Positions 45,711-58,689 of a stretch of DNA of 64,000 nt are shown here, piece by piece. The DNA comes from Amorphophallus konjac (Eukaryota > Streptophyta > Magnoliopsida > Alismatales > Araceae). The notes under the pieces are model-generated. The model had not been told where the DNA came from and did no database searches. It saw only the letters and a list, made by a program, of their open reading frames with translations. Location of the stretch: NCBI GenBank assembly GCA_022559845.1, contig CM040117.1, positions 16,082,856-16,146,855 of the forward strand, given 5' to 3'. The first letter of the stretch is position 1; every line of letters begins with the position of its first letter. The translations under genes and the position numbers were made by a program.

Positions 45711-47341
45711 TAAAAGAATCTTTAAAGTAATTCCTTACATCAAGTGTGAAAGGGAAAGTTGCTACTGCATAATGTTTAAGGATTTCTTTCTATTGGAAAG
45801 AACGGTTACTTAAGGTAATCTACGGAAAGCTGTATTATTTCTTGCAGTTAACCTTTCCTGAGACCTTTTTCTTGGTCCATAGCATGCTTGTCTTCAACTG
45901 ACAGAATAATGTGGTATGACTACCAAGAGACTGAAACTTGTACCTTGTTCACATTCATGAAGGCCTGGAAGTAGCATATGGTGTTTATTTTCACTATAAT
46001 ATATGATTATTTATTTTTATGGATCCCTTATGAGATCTTCCATATTGTTGGTATGGAATTTGGTGTTGAATGCAGTACTTAGGGCAGCATGGGTGCAAGG
46101 AACAATTGTATATTTATAGATGATTGGCACAGTATCTGTGACATCATGAAGAGGAACATAAAACTTTACTGGGCACTGGCAGCAGATTTTGAAGAAATGA
46201 ACACTACTTTAATGGGAAAATCATGCCCTGGAAGACTTATTTTGAAACTTTCTGTAATGGGGCCCTCCCTTTGACTGTGTTTGTCCTGTTCATGATGGCC
46301 AGTTGCTATACCTGTGCATTTGTTCCTTTTCTTTCTCATACTCTTTCTGTCATCTTGATAGAGAGACTGAGATTGTGTAATTTTGTTTTTCATGTTCTGT
46401 TGTTTTAGTAAAGAATTGTGGCTTAGCAACCTTCAAAAAACATACAACTATTTATTCAATCGCATATTAAAAGGGGAAACCTGGAAATATAATGGAACAC
46501 ATTCCCCAAACTGATGGAATGCACATGGCATTAGCAGTAGACAAGTTATAAAAGTATCTATTGTATTTCTTCACAGCCTCTGTATTGTCAATAGACATGG
46601 TTCCTGAGGATGAAGTTTGCCAGCAGCGCATGTGTTCCTGAGATCTGACATTATTTGTTCTGGTCATAGATGCTCTTTGGTAACAATACTACCCTAAGAT
46701 TTTATGTATAATCCTGTAATAGAGTGTAAAATCAGAATAGAAAGATGTGTCCCAAATGAGCTTCTACCATCATCTTTACACTCCTTGGTGCATTTAGGCT
46801 CCTCGGCTAATGTGAAGGACATGTGGCACATTTTTATGGGTTCACACCCGAGTATCTTGATTCTCTCACAGCCCAACCTTTTTTAGAATGAGGATCTTCT
46901 GATTTTTCATCTTCAATTTTTTTTAAAATTTTTTTCTTGTGGATTTCAAGCACCACCATAGTAACAGGGTGGAGGAAAGGCTGACTCCTTCATGGAGTTT
47001 GCGGCAGTTTGTATGTCAATGGTTCCTCGGCTAAGGGGTGTCCAGTGTTGTGTGTTGCCAGCCATCACGGTTTTGTTGTGCAAACCATCTCTGTCCAGCA
47101 TCTATCACATATCCATTTCCATGTTTATTACATACATTCGTACTTGTGTAATTGCTGTGTCATAGCTATTATAGCCATTTCAATTGTCTATATGGTGCCG
47201 GAACATGATCCCATCCTTTGCTTCCTGCTTGCTGCATTTTGGACAGAGCATATGATCATCGTACATGTCACCTTCTCAAATTTTCAATAGTTCTGCAAAT
47301 ATGATCACTATACCTGTCAGCTTGTCAAGAAAATTTGAGTT
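45711..47341. other. Non-coding flank before the large Copia element
   Basis: No coding, RNA or repeat signal supported. The last five bases before the LTR, ACTAC (47342-47346), would be one copy of the element's target duplication. Confidence 0.4.
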
Positions 47342-47346
47342 ACTAC

Positions 47347-49743
47347 TGTTGGCCCTCGGTAGGCGAGCGGACAAAAAGGGGGGGTTGAATTGTCCCTCAC
47401 GTGATATGGCAAATTTAAACTTACTAAGCGGAATTAACAGGATTGACGAGATTGATGATAACAAACTAAGCAATGTAAGTTAAGTTCTCTCAATTTCACC
47501 GATCTCACACGATTGACTAAACGGATATATCAAGTAAACACGACACACAGCGGATCTGGACAAACAACCAAAGTGTGTGAACAAGATAAATAGTAATGTG
47601 TGTGAACAAGATAAATCTGAAACCAATCTCCTATGAATGGGGTAGATGATAAGGAAACAATCACACAAATCAAACCACAAGACACAGAGATTTTTAAGGT
47701 GGTTCGAGATCACGACGGGCTCCTTACGTCCACCCCTTATCAAACTGGTAAGGTTTAACTCGTTAGAAATCCAACACGGGGAAGACTCCTCAACACGGAG
47801 TGACGCTCCAACACACACAAGGATAAATCCCCAACACACACGGAGACGGAGTCTCCAACACGATCCGAGGACCGGATCACAACACACACACTCGCTGCAA
47901 CAAACGCAGCACCATAGACACACAGACCATACGCAAACGGTCACATACACACACAGTATTCTTGAGTTCAGAAAGGTTATACAAATACTCAAGACTTGCT
48001 CAAATCGAAATAAAACACATGACAAAATCACAACCAAGCAGAAATAAGATGTAGAAATATATTCCCCTTTGTTTCCAAAGTCGATAGATGATGCTTCTTG
48101 AGGCTTAGGTCGGAGGGAAGACGAATGAACCCAGTATCAACATCCTCTTGATCCTCTCTTCATTCCGCTTCTCTTTTCCTTCTTCCTTGAGCTTCAGAAA
48201 TCACTTGAAGTAGATGAAATCCTCCTTCCAAGTTCTCATTTTCTCCTCCTTGGCCTTCTTCTCCTACAAGATAAAAATAAGCACATTAGGGTATACTCCT
48301 TGTCAAATTCGTAGCTCTCACATGTGTGTATATATAAGAGAAAGCATAAGACCAATATAGCCCTTCTAGAACCCTCCAAAAGTCCCCCAATAGGTCTACC
48401 AAGAACCCAGGGGCATATGGCTAAGTTTAGAGCCCAAATGGATTGAGTTTAATGGGTTTCGGACTGAGTTCGTCAAGCCCGTTCTAGAAGCCCGACAGAA
48501 TCGGTCGACCGAATTTGGGGGGTCGGTCGACCGAACTCTGAAACATTTCAGAGTTGCCAACCCTGGCAAGTTCGGTCAACTGAAGTTGCCAGTTCGGTCG
48601 ACCGAACTCTGCTATGAAACCATAATGCAGCAGTTCAGTCAAGATAAATGTGAGCACAATGAAATAGGAGCGGGTTAGTTGATAAATCAAACAACCAAGT
48701 TTTCCTTGGTGATTAAGCAATGTGAAAACACATATCAACCACATTCTACCAAGGTTCACATGAATAGATTGGAACACTAGCTCAAGGATCCTATGAAGAA
48801 CATGCATGAACATAGGAAATGAGTATATACTAGCTTGTCAAGATTCATGTGAAAATCTCAACTAGAACTCACCATCATGGCTTTTAATACCTCAAGAGGA
48901 ATATGCATGGAATGCATTCAAGACTATACAAAAGACCCATAAAACCTCATTCCATAAAGGCCATTCTTCACAATCTCCATAACCTTATGAGATAGAAAAA
49001 TGTGAAATGATATTACCATGCATCCATGTGATATTTAGGTGTCTTCTAACCATCACTCTCTTGCAAAAACAAGATAGAACATAAACTACCCAATGTCATA
49101 GTCTCAAGAGAGGAATTATGAGTTCAAAGCATAAAAGACTTGCATGATTTCAAATCTATCAAATAAGCATTTTGACCACACCATACACTTCAACTTGTAT
49201 TGTCAAAACCAATTTACCATCTTAAATTATATGAACCTCAACCATATTAGAAGCTCAAAAACTCATGAGGAACATTCATATCTTCACATTGGCTCTATGC
49301 ATAGCAAGCAAGATCACAATGACTGTACAATTCGTCCAAGATTTGCATGAAAATTCTGACTATATGACAAGTCTCAAAAACCCATGTGCAAAATGCATGA
49401 AGTACATTGTAAGCCTTAACTATCATGAAAGATAGTCATGTAAAAGTAAGCAAAGCTCAGTTTTCCTTAACCAAAAAAAAGAGCAATTAGCCAACCATTT
49501 GACTAATGTATGAATATCATTCAAATCACATTCATCAAGTTTCAAGAAAATAGATTGAGCATATTTCAAGCCCAAAAATCTAATGTGGAAAATATATGAA
49601 AATACCCAATCAAGACTTTGAAAACACATTGATGAAATCCATTAGTCAAGTTCCAAACATGTTGCTCAATGAAACACACACACAGGCACAATCATTTTGT
49701 TATCATTAAAACCAAACACTAAAATCAAATAAGGGACGCAACA
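47347..49743 (-). repeat. 3' LTR of the gag-only Copia element, 2.4 kb
   Basis: In plus orientation it starts TGTTGGCCCTCGGTAGGCG and ends GGACGCAACA, next to a polypurine tract. The first 990 bases match 60441-61440. In the first roughly 560 bases I count about 30 differences, all but one transitions. It contains four GGTCGACC-type palindromes near 48501-48606. A conserved apparent frame on the minus strand (47480-48037, also 60574-61131) is present only because the LTRs are copies. Confidence 0.85.
48501..48606. repeat. Two doublets of TCGGTCGACCGA palindromes
   Basis: TCGGTCGACCGA at 48501 and 48523 (22 apart), then TCGGTCAACTGA at 48572 and TCGGTCGACCGA at 48594 (22 apart). The first, second and fourth are perfect palindromes; the third has one mismatched pair. 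They lie in the LTR. Confidence 0.9.
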
Positions 49744-49757
49744 ATCTCCCCATTTTT
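49744..49757 (-). other. Polypurine tract of the gag-only Copia element
   Basis: The minus strand reads AAAAATGGGGAGAT immediately before the LTR start TGTTGCG, with upstream GTCATCATC. This is the typical Copia polypurine tract that primes plus-strand synthesis. Confidence 0.9.
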
Positions 49758-52125
49758 GATGATGACAAAACAATATATGTGAGATGTCCAAAAGATAGAA
49801 TAGAAGCATTTCATTCAATGAACAGTGTGAATAGTTTTGCAACATCTATGAAAGATCAAGCATTAAGCACACAAACCCATTCTCCCACTTTTTGTCATCT
49901 ACAAAAAGATGACTGACAGTGGGGTTATTTGAAATGATATGAACATATTAGGCCTAAAGATATGATACCAATTCTGATACTAAGTGTTACTAAATGTTGG
50001 CCTAAAGATATGACACCAATTGTTGGTAGATATGTGCAAAATGAAGTGTTCAAAATGATGCATTTCAAAATATGCACAATATGTATACTGAAAATGCCAA
50101 ATATGCAAATATACACATCACGAGCTTCATCTTTTAAATGCAAAGAATATGCACTATATGAATGCTAAGAATGCAAGATATGTAGCTATGCACATTATGA
50201 CTTATATCCTTCAAATGCAAGGTTTATGCTCAGAATTAGACAAAAAAGGAATGCATGAACATGCAAGCACACAAGCACAAACATCATGCACACAAATACT
50301 ACTTATAGTAACTCCCCCTAACTGAGGCACGTGTTAAGAAAAGAACAAGTGATTCAATTTCAAAATATAATACATGATGCATATCTAAAAGAGTTTTGCA
50401 TACACAACTAGAAGTACTTCATAAACCACGAATGTAAGCAAATTCATAGTATACATTCATCACAAATATACCCAAAAGTGAAATGTGATGCAATGAATAA
50501 TGAGCTTCAAAATATATGAATATTCAGATTTTCTAAAGAACACTAGAAGGTAATCTCCTCTCTACACTTTTATTCTAGATTCTCGACTATCGGTAGCTTC
50601 GCACAACCCCGATTATGTTTTTTTTAATGACTTCACCGTTCGGCGTGAGTTTCCTCATATGTCTTAATGAGGATTCCCGGCTACTAGGATTCATTACGTA
50701 TTTTAATTTTTCGTGTGAATTTTAGTTTCATCGTTTGGCGCGAGTTTCCTCATTTGTCTCAATGGAGATTCTCGGCTACTAGGTTCGACATTCCACTTTT
50801 GAACTTTTGTGGGGTAGACAGTTTTTTCCGCATGATTACTCTTTAATATCCATGTAGATATTTAAGTTCCCTTTAAAGTGTTGGAAAGAATTTCTCAAAT
50901 CCTTATCGATTAAAGCCATTAATTTCATTAAGAGCAAAAATGTGGGGTAATGTTTTGTTTTGCATGTATAAAATGAATTTGTCAAGATACAGTTATGACT
51001 CCCCTTAAATGTATGAACGGTCAGAACTAAATCCTCCCTCTTAGTGTATGACATGAATCACATATGAACGAAATCACTGCTTTGTTATTTATGAAGGAGG
51101 TAAATCCTTAGAACAGTCAAGAAATGGATTTACAAACTAAAAACATACGAGCATGTAAGGATTCACGAAACGATTATGCAAACACTCATGAATCAAGATA
51201 TGCAACTTATAGATGCTAGTATATATGGAAGTGAATGATATGCGAAAGCATCAAAGTATGCATGAGACTCAAATTCACAAGGTATGCAATGAGACTCATA
51301 TTCATAATGTATGCAAAATATGTGAGTGATGTGCAAGGATGCCAATGCAATCTTTTTATGCAGATTTTTAGTTTTTGTACAGTCTAGAACATTCAAGTAA
51401 ACATGAAACCAGTAAATTCAAAAAATGAATTTTCATTGAATTTAGAACTGAACCGTGAGCATTTTATTTTAGATTTCATCATGAAGAATCATATTCTTTA
51501 GAACCCAAATGTTCAACCATGATCATTCAAACATATTTTTACATTCGAGATTGAACAATTCCAAAATTCAGAAATTTTTACCTTGATGAAACAAGAAAAT
51601 TTTTCAGATTTAATTTGAAATCTTATGCAAATCAAAGGCAAGTTGGTTTCATTCAAAATACATGATTCCTCATAAGCCAAACAATTAAGTTTCTGAATTT
51701 TGGTACTTGGCGGAGGTCTTGATCTAAGGATCTAACTCATGCATAGTGTTAGCTTCCTGACAGACTTAATCTGTAATTTCACATAACACCATTTGATATA
51801 CCAAATATTCATACAATGAGATCTTGTATGGCTTGTGAATAAATGCAATTAAAACAGAACACGACATGAGAAACATAACAAAATCACAAAAGTAAAAAAT
51901 CAAAGTCACCAAATTTTACTGTAAGGATAAGTAAGGTTGGGGTTTTACCAAATGAGTATGTTTTGTTTATTTTTATTGGAACCCCTTTATTCTCTATTTA
52001 CCTCAAGAGACACCTGCATCAAGATCAACTAATTTGACAAATTTAGGCACCTAAGTCTTCTTGGGTCCCTAGAGGTTAGTGGCATTGCTACCAAAAGTTT
52101 TCTTCGCCATTTTCATTGCCACCAT
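49758..52125 (-). other. Non-coding internal region of the gag-only element
   Basis: AT-rich with stops in all frames. A pair of similar blocks near 50570-50690 and 50720-50790 share a GTTCGGCGTGAGTTTCCTCA- or GTTTGGCGCGAGTTTCCTCA-like core followed by a GATTC-CGGCTACTAGG stretch. No pol domain was recognised. The expected GPKKTWVPK-like end of gag is at about 52045-52080. Confidence 0.55.
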
Positions 52126-53584
52126 ATTATCATTCTTTATGATCATGCAATCCTCAGTAACATGTTCATGGTTTTCATAATAAAAGTATTGAGGAGAAGC
52201 AGTTTTACCAACAGACTTCTTTTATGAGCATAAGAGTATTCAAAAGCATTCCATCTCCTATTTGCAAAAATTCTAAGTTTAGCAAAATTAAACCTAGTAA
52301 TCATTCTAGAAGCAAGAAAGTTATCGTTTTTCAAAAATCAATAGTTTTTCATTACATGTCCAAACTTACCACACTGAAAGTAACAAGGAAAAGTAGATCT
52401 ACCAAATGATTTTTCATTATGAGCATGAGTTTTTCCAAAGAACTTTCTCTTATGGGATGAAAACTTTTGAGCATGAAAAATATGTTCATTTATGAATTTT
52501 TTTAAAAATCAGATTTAGCATTTATAACATGAAAATTATCGTGTTGCTTCACAAAGTAATTTTTCATTATGTGGCCTAACTTACCACAATAAAAGCATGA
52601 AGCATTTTTTTATCTTTTGAAAGTATTTTTATCTTCACATGCACATTGGTCATCCTTCTTCATGACATCACAATCATTCATGACATGGCCAAACATCCCA
52701 CAATAAAAGTATTTAACATTCGATTTCATTTTTCGCCCACCTTGAACTTTTTGAAATCTATTTTGCATAGTGGGCTTTGTGTTGAAAATTTTCTTTATCT
52801 CAAAACAATTTTCAGAAGTTTTCATTTGAGCAATTGGAGGAGGTGCTTTAGAAGTGCTAGGAATATCGGATGCATGAACAAAATATGTTTTCAATTTAGA
52901 TTTGAAAGATTTTTTATTGACGGGGGTGTATCCAAGACCTTCCTTTTAAAATTCACTTTTACACCCAACACCTTATCTAAATTTTCTTTCCCCTTCATAA
53001 ATCTAGACAAGTCATCTTTTAATCTTTGCACTTCTTCTTCTAGAGTAGAAATATGTAATTCGACACTTGTCATTTCTTCTTCGCATGCAGACACTTTATC
53101 ACTTAGCAAGCAATTTACAGATTTGAAGTTTATAATTTTCCTCCATTATTTCTTTATTTTTAGCATTTATAGATTGTATTTTTTCAGTCAATTTTTCAAT
53201 GACTTTTTCAGTTTCAACAAAATTTGAACTCTTGTCAAGCAACCGTTCATTCTCACTTAATAATGAAATCTTTTTTTCAAGTTTATCAAAACTTTTCAAG
53301 CTACTTTCAAGAAGAGAAATCTGAATTAACATGGCACTGTTGTTCTTTTTAAGCTCTTCATTTTCACTCATGATGTTTTTGCTATCAATTTCAGTGTCAA
53401 GAAGTTTTTCAAACAATTTCTCATCATCAGATAAAGAAGTTAGTTTGCTCTTAAGACATTCTTCATTTTTCTCAAGCATGAAAATTTTAGACAACAAAGA
53501 TTTGTTATGTTCACGTAATTCATGACATTCATTTTCAGATGCAATAGAGGTATTGGATTTTCTAGTCATTTCAAGGTCTTCATT
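52045..53584 (-). pseudogene. Copia gag C-terminal half: coiled coil and zinc-knuckle array
   Basis: This resumes after the LINE exactly at NEDLE (within the target duplication). It encodes about 150 residues of heptad-rich coiled coil (LLSKIFMLEKNEE, ISLLSENERLLDK), a stop near 53099, another coiled coil in a new frame (LHISTLEEEVQRLKDDLSRF), then a basic region. Up to four zinc-knuckle-like motifs follow at about 52720-52670 (YFYCGMFGHVMNDC), 52606-52565 (CFYCGKLGHIMKNY), 52393-52350 (CYFQCGKFGHVMKNY) and 52195-52155 (YFYYENHEHVTEDC). Each has lost at least one ligand, mostly Cys to Tyr. Gag would package the element RNA. Several stops and frameshifts make it non-functional. Confidence 0.75.
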
Positions 53585-53685
53585 TTTTTTAAATAAAGAC
53601 TTTGGGGGCCCAGGAAAGCGCACCCCTCCCCAACGGGGAAGAATGTACCTGCTCCACCAGGAACCGCTAAAGGTAGTAAATTGGA

Positions 53686-55203
53686 TTAATATAAGCATAA
53701 ATACATAATCACCGAGGCATACCCCTGCTTGGAATGGGGACAGAACCCCAAGCAAGTACTGTCAGGAATGAGTAAGACCAAAAGATCAAAGAATGAGCCA
53801 ATGACCCTAATGGTGCCTAACTGTAACCGGTCTAATCTCAGAAGCCCCTTTGCAAATCTAGGAACCTCCTGCTTAGACCAGAAGAAATGCTGGGAGCTAG
53901 CGTCACACGCGAGATTAGAAAAAAAGTCAGCAACTTGATTCCCCTCTCTGAAGACATGTTGGATGGTGGGAGAGAAAATATCAAGGAGACGCCAAAGATC
54001 CTCACATAGGTCCATAAATCTCCACGGAATAGAGGATCTCTTGGTTAAGAGAAGCAGAAGACCCTTCGAGTCAACTTCAATGCAATGCACCGGCAGATGA
54101 AGAGCATGGCAGATTCTAAGCCCATCAAGAACAGCCAAGAACTCAGTAGTGAGACTGTTAGTATGGCCATAAGGGAGCGAGCAAGCCATGATTAACCTAC
54201 CACGGTGGTCCCTCAAGGCGGCTCCACCTCCAGCTGCACCCGGGTTGCCGCGCGAAGCCCCGTCATCGTTGAGCTTAAAGCAATTGATGGGAGGCGGTTG
54301 CCAAGTTACTACCTGGAATTTTCCTGGAGAAATGGCTGGAGAGAACTTGAAAGAGGAGAGCAGTTGAACATCCAATCGGCTATCTGGCTGAAGGGCACCC
54401 GTAGAGAGGACTTGCTGGGTTTGCAGAGTGATACGACGGATGGCATCAGGAGGCCAGGGCCGCACACCGTCAAAGCGTGAATAGTTGTGTAGAGACCAGA
54501 GTTCCCAGCAAATATAAATGGGAAGAATATGCCGCAACAGGTGGATACGTCTTTTGCCATGAGAATCCTAGATCCACCCAGAGAGGTAAGAGGTAATAGT
54601 CGATTGCGATAGAAAGATGTTGAGGAGCATCTCGAAGTGTGACCAGACAGCAGACGCCACAGAGCTGTCGAGGAAGATGTGCTTGGTAGTCTCGATCAAA
54701 GGTTGTACGCAGCAAGAGCAGGCTGACGCCAAGGGGATGCCTAGCGCTTAGACAGAGGCATCTATAGGCAGCCTATTGCGGAGCAGACGCAAGGCTAGGA
54801 AGGAGTACTTGGGAGGAATTAGATTATGACATAGCAGGCCTGGGTCGAGGCCATTGCACGACCAACCAATGGGCAACTCCATTGAGGCCGCTTCCAGAAT
54901 TTTATAGGCCAATGAAATCGTGAACTTGCCATGAGAATCAGGCATCCAGATATATTTGTTGCATGCATTGTCACTGACAGGAGAAAGAACAGCAATATAG
55001 GCATGTAGAACCTCTGGGGGAATCATGCGACCATGGCCATTAATAAATTTGGGATTCAAAAGTAGCGTGTCAGCAATAGAGATGTGCTTGTGAGGAAAGG
55101 CAGTTGTTGGCACCGGCTTATGTTCTCGAATTAATTGAGGATTAAGCATAGGGAAATACTCCCTAAATAGAGCAAAACGGCATCGCCAAAGTTGCTCTAC
55201 CAG
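53686..55203 (-). pseudogene. LINE zinc-binding and RNase H C-terminal part
   Basis: Minus strand from 55203: LVEQLWRCRFALFREYFP, then the HGKFTISLAYKILEAASME and PPKYSFLALRLLRNRLPID stretch of the zf-RVT region (54748-55149). A frame change near 54740 follows. Bases 54537-53686 encode HILPIYICWELWSLHNYSRF and an RNase H-like domain (RVT_3): CFKLNDDGASRGNPGAAGGG, TTEFLAVLDGLRI, IEVDSKGLLL, and FREGNQVADFFSNLA, with all acidic catalytic positions visible. It would degrade RNA in the cDNA hybrid. Interrupted by a stop and frameshift, so inactive. Confidence 0.88.
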
Positions 55204-55939
55204 TCGAGTTGTGCTCAGAAATCGAGACGTGTCGCCGAGTCAAGCGACGCAACATAACAACTGGGCATCGGCCCCGAGCAAATGGCTCTATGCCAGCCAG
55301 TTTCCCGACAATCGGGTCAGTTTCGGGAGTCAAGACAACCTTCCGTACCTTACGGCACTCTGTGAAGATTCGGGGAACACCCCCGGACACCCTACATACG
55401 GTATTATACCGTCGACGCTTCAACAACCGGGTTAACCCGGGACTCAGAACAGCCTACCGCATCATACGGCTCTTCGCCAAGGAGCGAGGGTCACCCCGAC
55501 CACCAGACAAACAACATCATCATGTCGACGCCCCAGTCAGCGGGCCCAACCAAGGGTCCTAAGCAGCTAGCCATGACCCGTGGCAACATCAACGATCGAT
55601 CGGGTCCACCCCCGATCACTCAGTTTGCGGGTTTGCCCGCGTTCAACATAGCTACCCGAGCCGACCTGGGGGCACCCTGACTACAAGCCACGCCACGTGG
55701 CGCCCAACAATGAGGCTGGGGTCTACCCTCGAGTCGCCTCCCTCCAGCCCACTAAAGTCAAAGGAAGACCCACCTGGGACCAACCACAAGCTTCAGGAGC
55801 TCACAGCACCCGTATACGGCCCACGCACGCGCGTCGGGAATTTCCCCGAGCACCTGGTGGGCGCGTATGCTCCAGACACTCTACAGCAAGTCCGACCCAA
55901 CTCGGGACTCCCAACAACCCATCGCGTCATGCACCACCA

Positions 55940-56085
55940 TCGTGCGCCCTCGCACGCAGATCGACCTGTGCGGTCAGGTCACGGGGTTCGACCTGCCCGG
56001 TCAGGTCGCGGGGCTCAAGGAGGCAGCACCCCTTGTGGGGGTTTCTGGGGGCGGAGCCCCCGGAGAAAAATCTCTATTTTATAAC
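55940..56085 (+). repeat. Module shared with the Copia LTR at 10110-10262
   Basis: It contains CCATCGTGCGC, two CGACCTG...CAGGTC hairpins at 55962 and 55989, GGCAGCACCCCTTG and GGGGGTTTCTGGGGGCGGAG, corresponding in order and orientation to the reverse complement of 10262-10110. The match is high over about 145 bases, while the sequence outside it differs. Confidence 0.85.
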
Positions 56086-56181
56086 AGGTCAAACTCTCAG
56101 TCAAATCCCAGTCTAACCCTCATTCAAACCCCAGTCAAACCCGCGATCAAACCAGCCCTAAACCCTCGGTCAAACCTGCCT

Positions 56182-56560
56182 AAACCCCCCATGGGGGGGT
56201 TTACGCGGACCAGCTCACCCCCCCTGGCTGGCCCGCGTAAACCCCCCATTCAATTAAAATTTTTAATTTTTTATAAATAAAAAAAAGAAAAAGAAAGAAC
56301 CAGCCCGCCTAAACCCCCTGGAGAAGGGGTTTAGGCAGACCAGCCCAGGCCCCCTGGCTGGTCTGCGTAAACCCCTTGAGGGGGGGGGGGGGGGGGTTTA
56401 TGCGGACCAGCTCAGGGGGCTGAGCTGGTCCGCATAAACCCCTTCCCCTCTCTCAGCCCGTGTAACTCCAAGTGACCAGCCAGCCAACGGGCTGAGAGAG
56501 GGGAAGGGGTTTACGCGGACCAGCTCACCCCCCTTAGCTGGTCCGCGTAAACCCCCCATG
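56182..56560. repeat. Cluster of overlapping perfect hairpins
   Basis: Stems, all perfect unless noted: 56307-56317 with 56326-56336 (11 bp); 56335-56345 with 56356-56366 (11 bp); 56393-56414 with 56421-56442 (22 bp); 56421-56461 with 56487-56527 (41 bp, one mismatch); 56506-56525 with 56536-56555 (20 bp). A weaker pair lies at 56194-56248. The core is GCGGACCAGCTCA with its complement, joined to GGGGTTTA. Because 56421-56442 and 56506-56525 each take part in two stems, the structures are mutually exclusive. A G18 run precedes at 56379-56396. Confidence 0.93.
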
Positions 56561-57219
56561 ACCCTTCATCTCCCCCTATAAAATCCCCCTAGGGGCTCAA
56601 TGGAAGATGGATGGCATACATGCATCAAGGCTTCCGGTGATCTCCAAGCTTCAAGCGGCTCTAGGCAACGAGTAAGGAGAATTGTGTGGGTGACTTGGTC
56701 GTCGGCAAAGGACGCCGAGGGTATGTCACTGGTACTTCCCTCACACGGTGTTCCGCCATGACATACAAGTCTACCCCCGCCACGTGTGCGACGTTATGAC
56801 AAGGGTGAATTCCCCCTCATGCTGGGACTTCCCCTCGCGTGCCCGCCGACCACAACTACGCACGCGTTATGACGTCACGCTTCCCCGCAGTCACGAGGCC
56901 ACGTCCGACCGCTCGACTCGAGCCGTGATCGACCCTCGCCAAGACACCAGCCTGATGCTTTATCCAGCTATCCAGTCATAGCCCCTCGTTTGGCGAAGCA
57001 AACATGACCCGTGCCATGAAAGGGACCCTCTGTAAAACACGCGGATATCCGCCTTATCCAGCATCGACCCGGGGACCGACCTGCGTGTCGGAATTATCCC
57101 GTGGCTTGCGCCAGTTGTACTTTGGCCTCCTTGGCCCATTTGTAAAGCCCATGTGGCTCTCATATAGCATGAAACCAGTTGAACATATGCACCTGTACTC
57201 GGGTCTCAGCCTCTTCACG

Positions 57220-57930
57220 GCGCCGGCCTCCTTCAGTCACAACGGTGCCTCTGGCACCCGACTCCAGTCACATCGGGCCCCGAGCATGACCATCGAGGTC
57301 TCCCGACGCCCGCCTCCTTTAGTCACAACGGTGCCCCCGGCACCCGACTGTCAACAACTCTAGTCACAATAGTGCCTCCGGCACCCGACTCCAGTCACAT
57401 CGAGCCCCAAGCACGACCATCGAGGTCTCCCGGCGCCCGCCTCCTTCAGTCACAACGGTGCCACCGGCACCCGACTCCAGTCACATTGGGCCCCGAGCAT
57501 GACCATCGAGGTCTCCCGGTGCCCGCCTCCTTCAGTCACAACGGTGCCCCCGGCGCCCGACTGCCAGCTACTCCAGTCACATCGGGCCCGCGGCACCCGA
57601 TCACTCAACAACTTCAGTCACAACGGTGCCCCCGGCACCCAACTGCCAGCTACTCTAGTCACATCGGGGGCCGCGGCACCCGATCACTCCACAATTCCAG
57701 TCACAACGGTGCCCCGGGCGCCCGATCACCCAACAACTCCAGTCACAACGGTGCCCCCGGCACCTGACTGCCAATAACTCTAGTCACAACAGTGCTCCCG
57801 GCACCTGACTGCCAACAACTCCAGTCACAACAGTGCCCCCGGCACTCGACTGCCAGCTACTCCAGTCACATCGGGGCCCGCGGCACCCGATCGCGCAACT
57901 GCTCCAGCACAACGGTGCCTAAGGCACCCT
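57220..57930. repeat. Minisatellite with CAGTCACAACGGTGCCCCCG
   Basis: About 15 imperfect units of roughly 38-65 bases alternate CAGTCACAACGGTGCC(C/T)C(C/T)GGCACCCGACT and CAGTCACATCGGGCCC(G/C)... versions, some with GACCATCGAGGTCTCCC. Open frames across it are repeat artefacts. Confidence 0.9.
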
Positions 57931-58689
57931 TACTGCCCCGACCTTGACACTGTCACATGTCGGGAACACATTGCGACACCCCTCGAGCGCCATCCTGCTG
58001 AGTCACAGGTCCTCTGACGGACGCCACGTACAAATGCGGAAATACCCGCACAATAACGCAATGACCCGGGGACCGTCATGAATGACGGAGTTGTCCCGTG
58101 GCTTACAAGCAATTGTAATCTGGCTCTCATGCCCCCATATAAATGCCTTTCATGGCATATAAGTCATGTAATCCAGTCAGGGAGCGGATCCCCCTCCTCG
58201 CCGGAACCAGTCTCTCTGCCCCCAGTTATCCCTGTTGTGTTGTTGTTGCCCTGTCGCTGTTGCACGGACTAAGCCCTCCCGACGTCACGGCTCCCAGGGT
58301 CCCTAACTCTCTCTTCGGCAGTAGAAACAAAGGTATTCGGATTCAATCCGATTTAAAATAAACACCGGTTGCTTGCGACCGGTGGGAAAAGACACCCAGT
58401 ATACGAATCCCCATAATCACCTGCGCACTCGCACCCGTGGAACCCCTTCTATCCACGTGTCGCCCGATCTCTCGAGCCACGTGCCGCATCTGGCGACACT
58501 TCCCCTGTCAATCCTTCGTTCCATAGGTGATTGTCGAGAAATCGACTGACATGCCCGCATTCCACCCAGCCATCCCTATCCCAGTCTCCCATAATGATGA
58601 ACCATATGCCATCCCTTCCAGTGCGTTCCTATCGTTCTCATTGTCTTCTTCTCAATACCCTCGGAATCCCCACGTGTCCAGTCAACCTA

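Noticed and set aside
47480..48037. 185-codon Cys-rich frame conserved at 60574-61131
   Set aside because: Both copies are in the LTRs of one element; conservation follows from LTR identity, and the sequence reads as low-complexity Cys/Val/Trp with no domain.
53099..53569. Possible structural host gene with coiled coil
   Set aside because: It continues the Copia gag frame across the LINE target duplication, so it is retrotransposon gag.
55209..56280. Open plus-strand frames of 117-139 codons
   Set aside because: GC-rich LTR-like sequence; no recognised domain, and they overlap in three frames.
56161..56560. Telomere-like TAAACCCC / GGGGTTTA repeats
   Set aside because: Not a CCCTAAA array; the motif is part of the hairpin stems and irregularly spaced.
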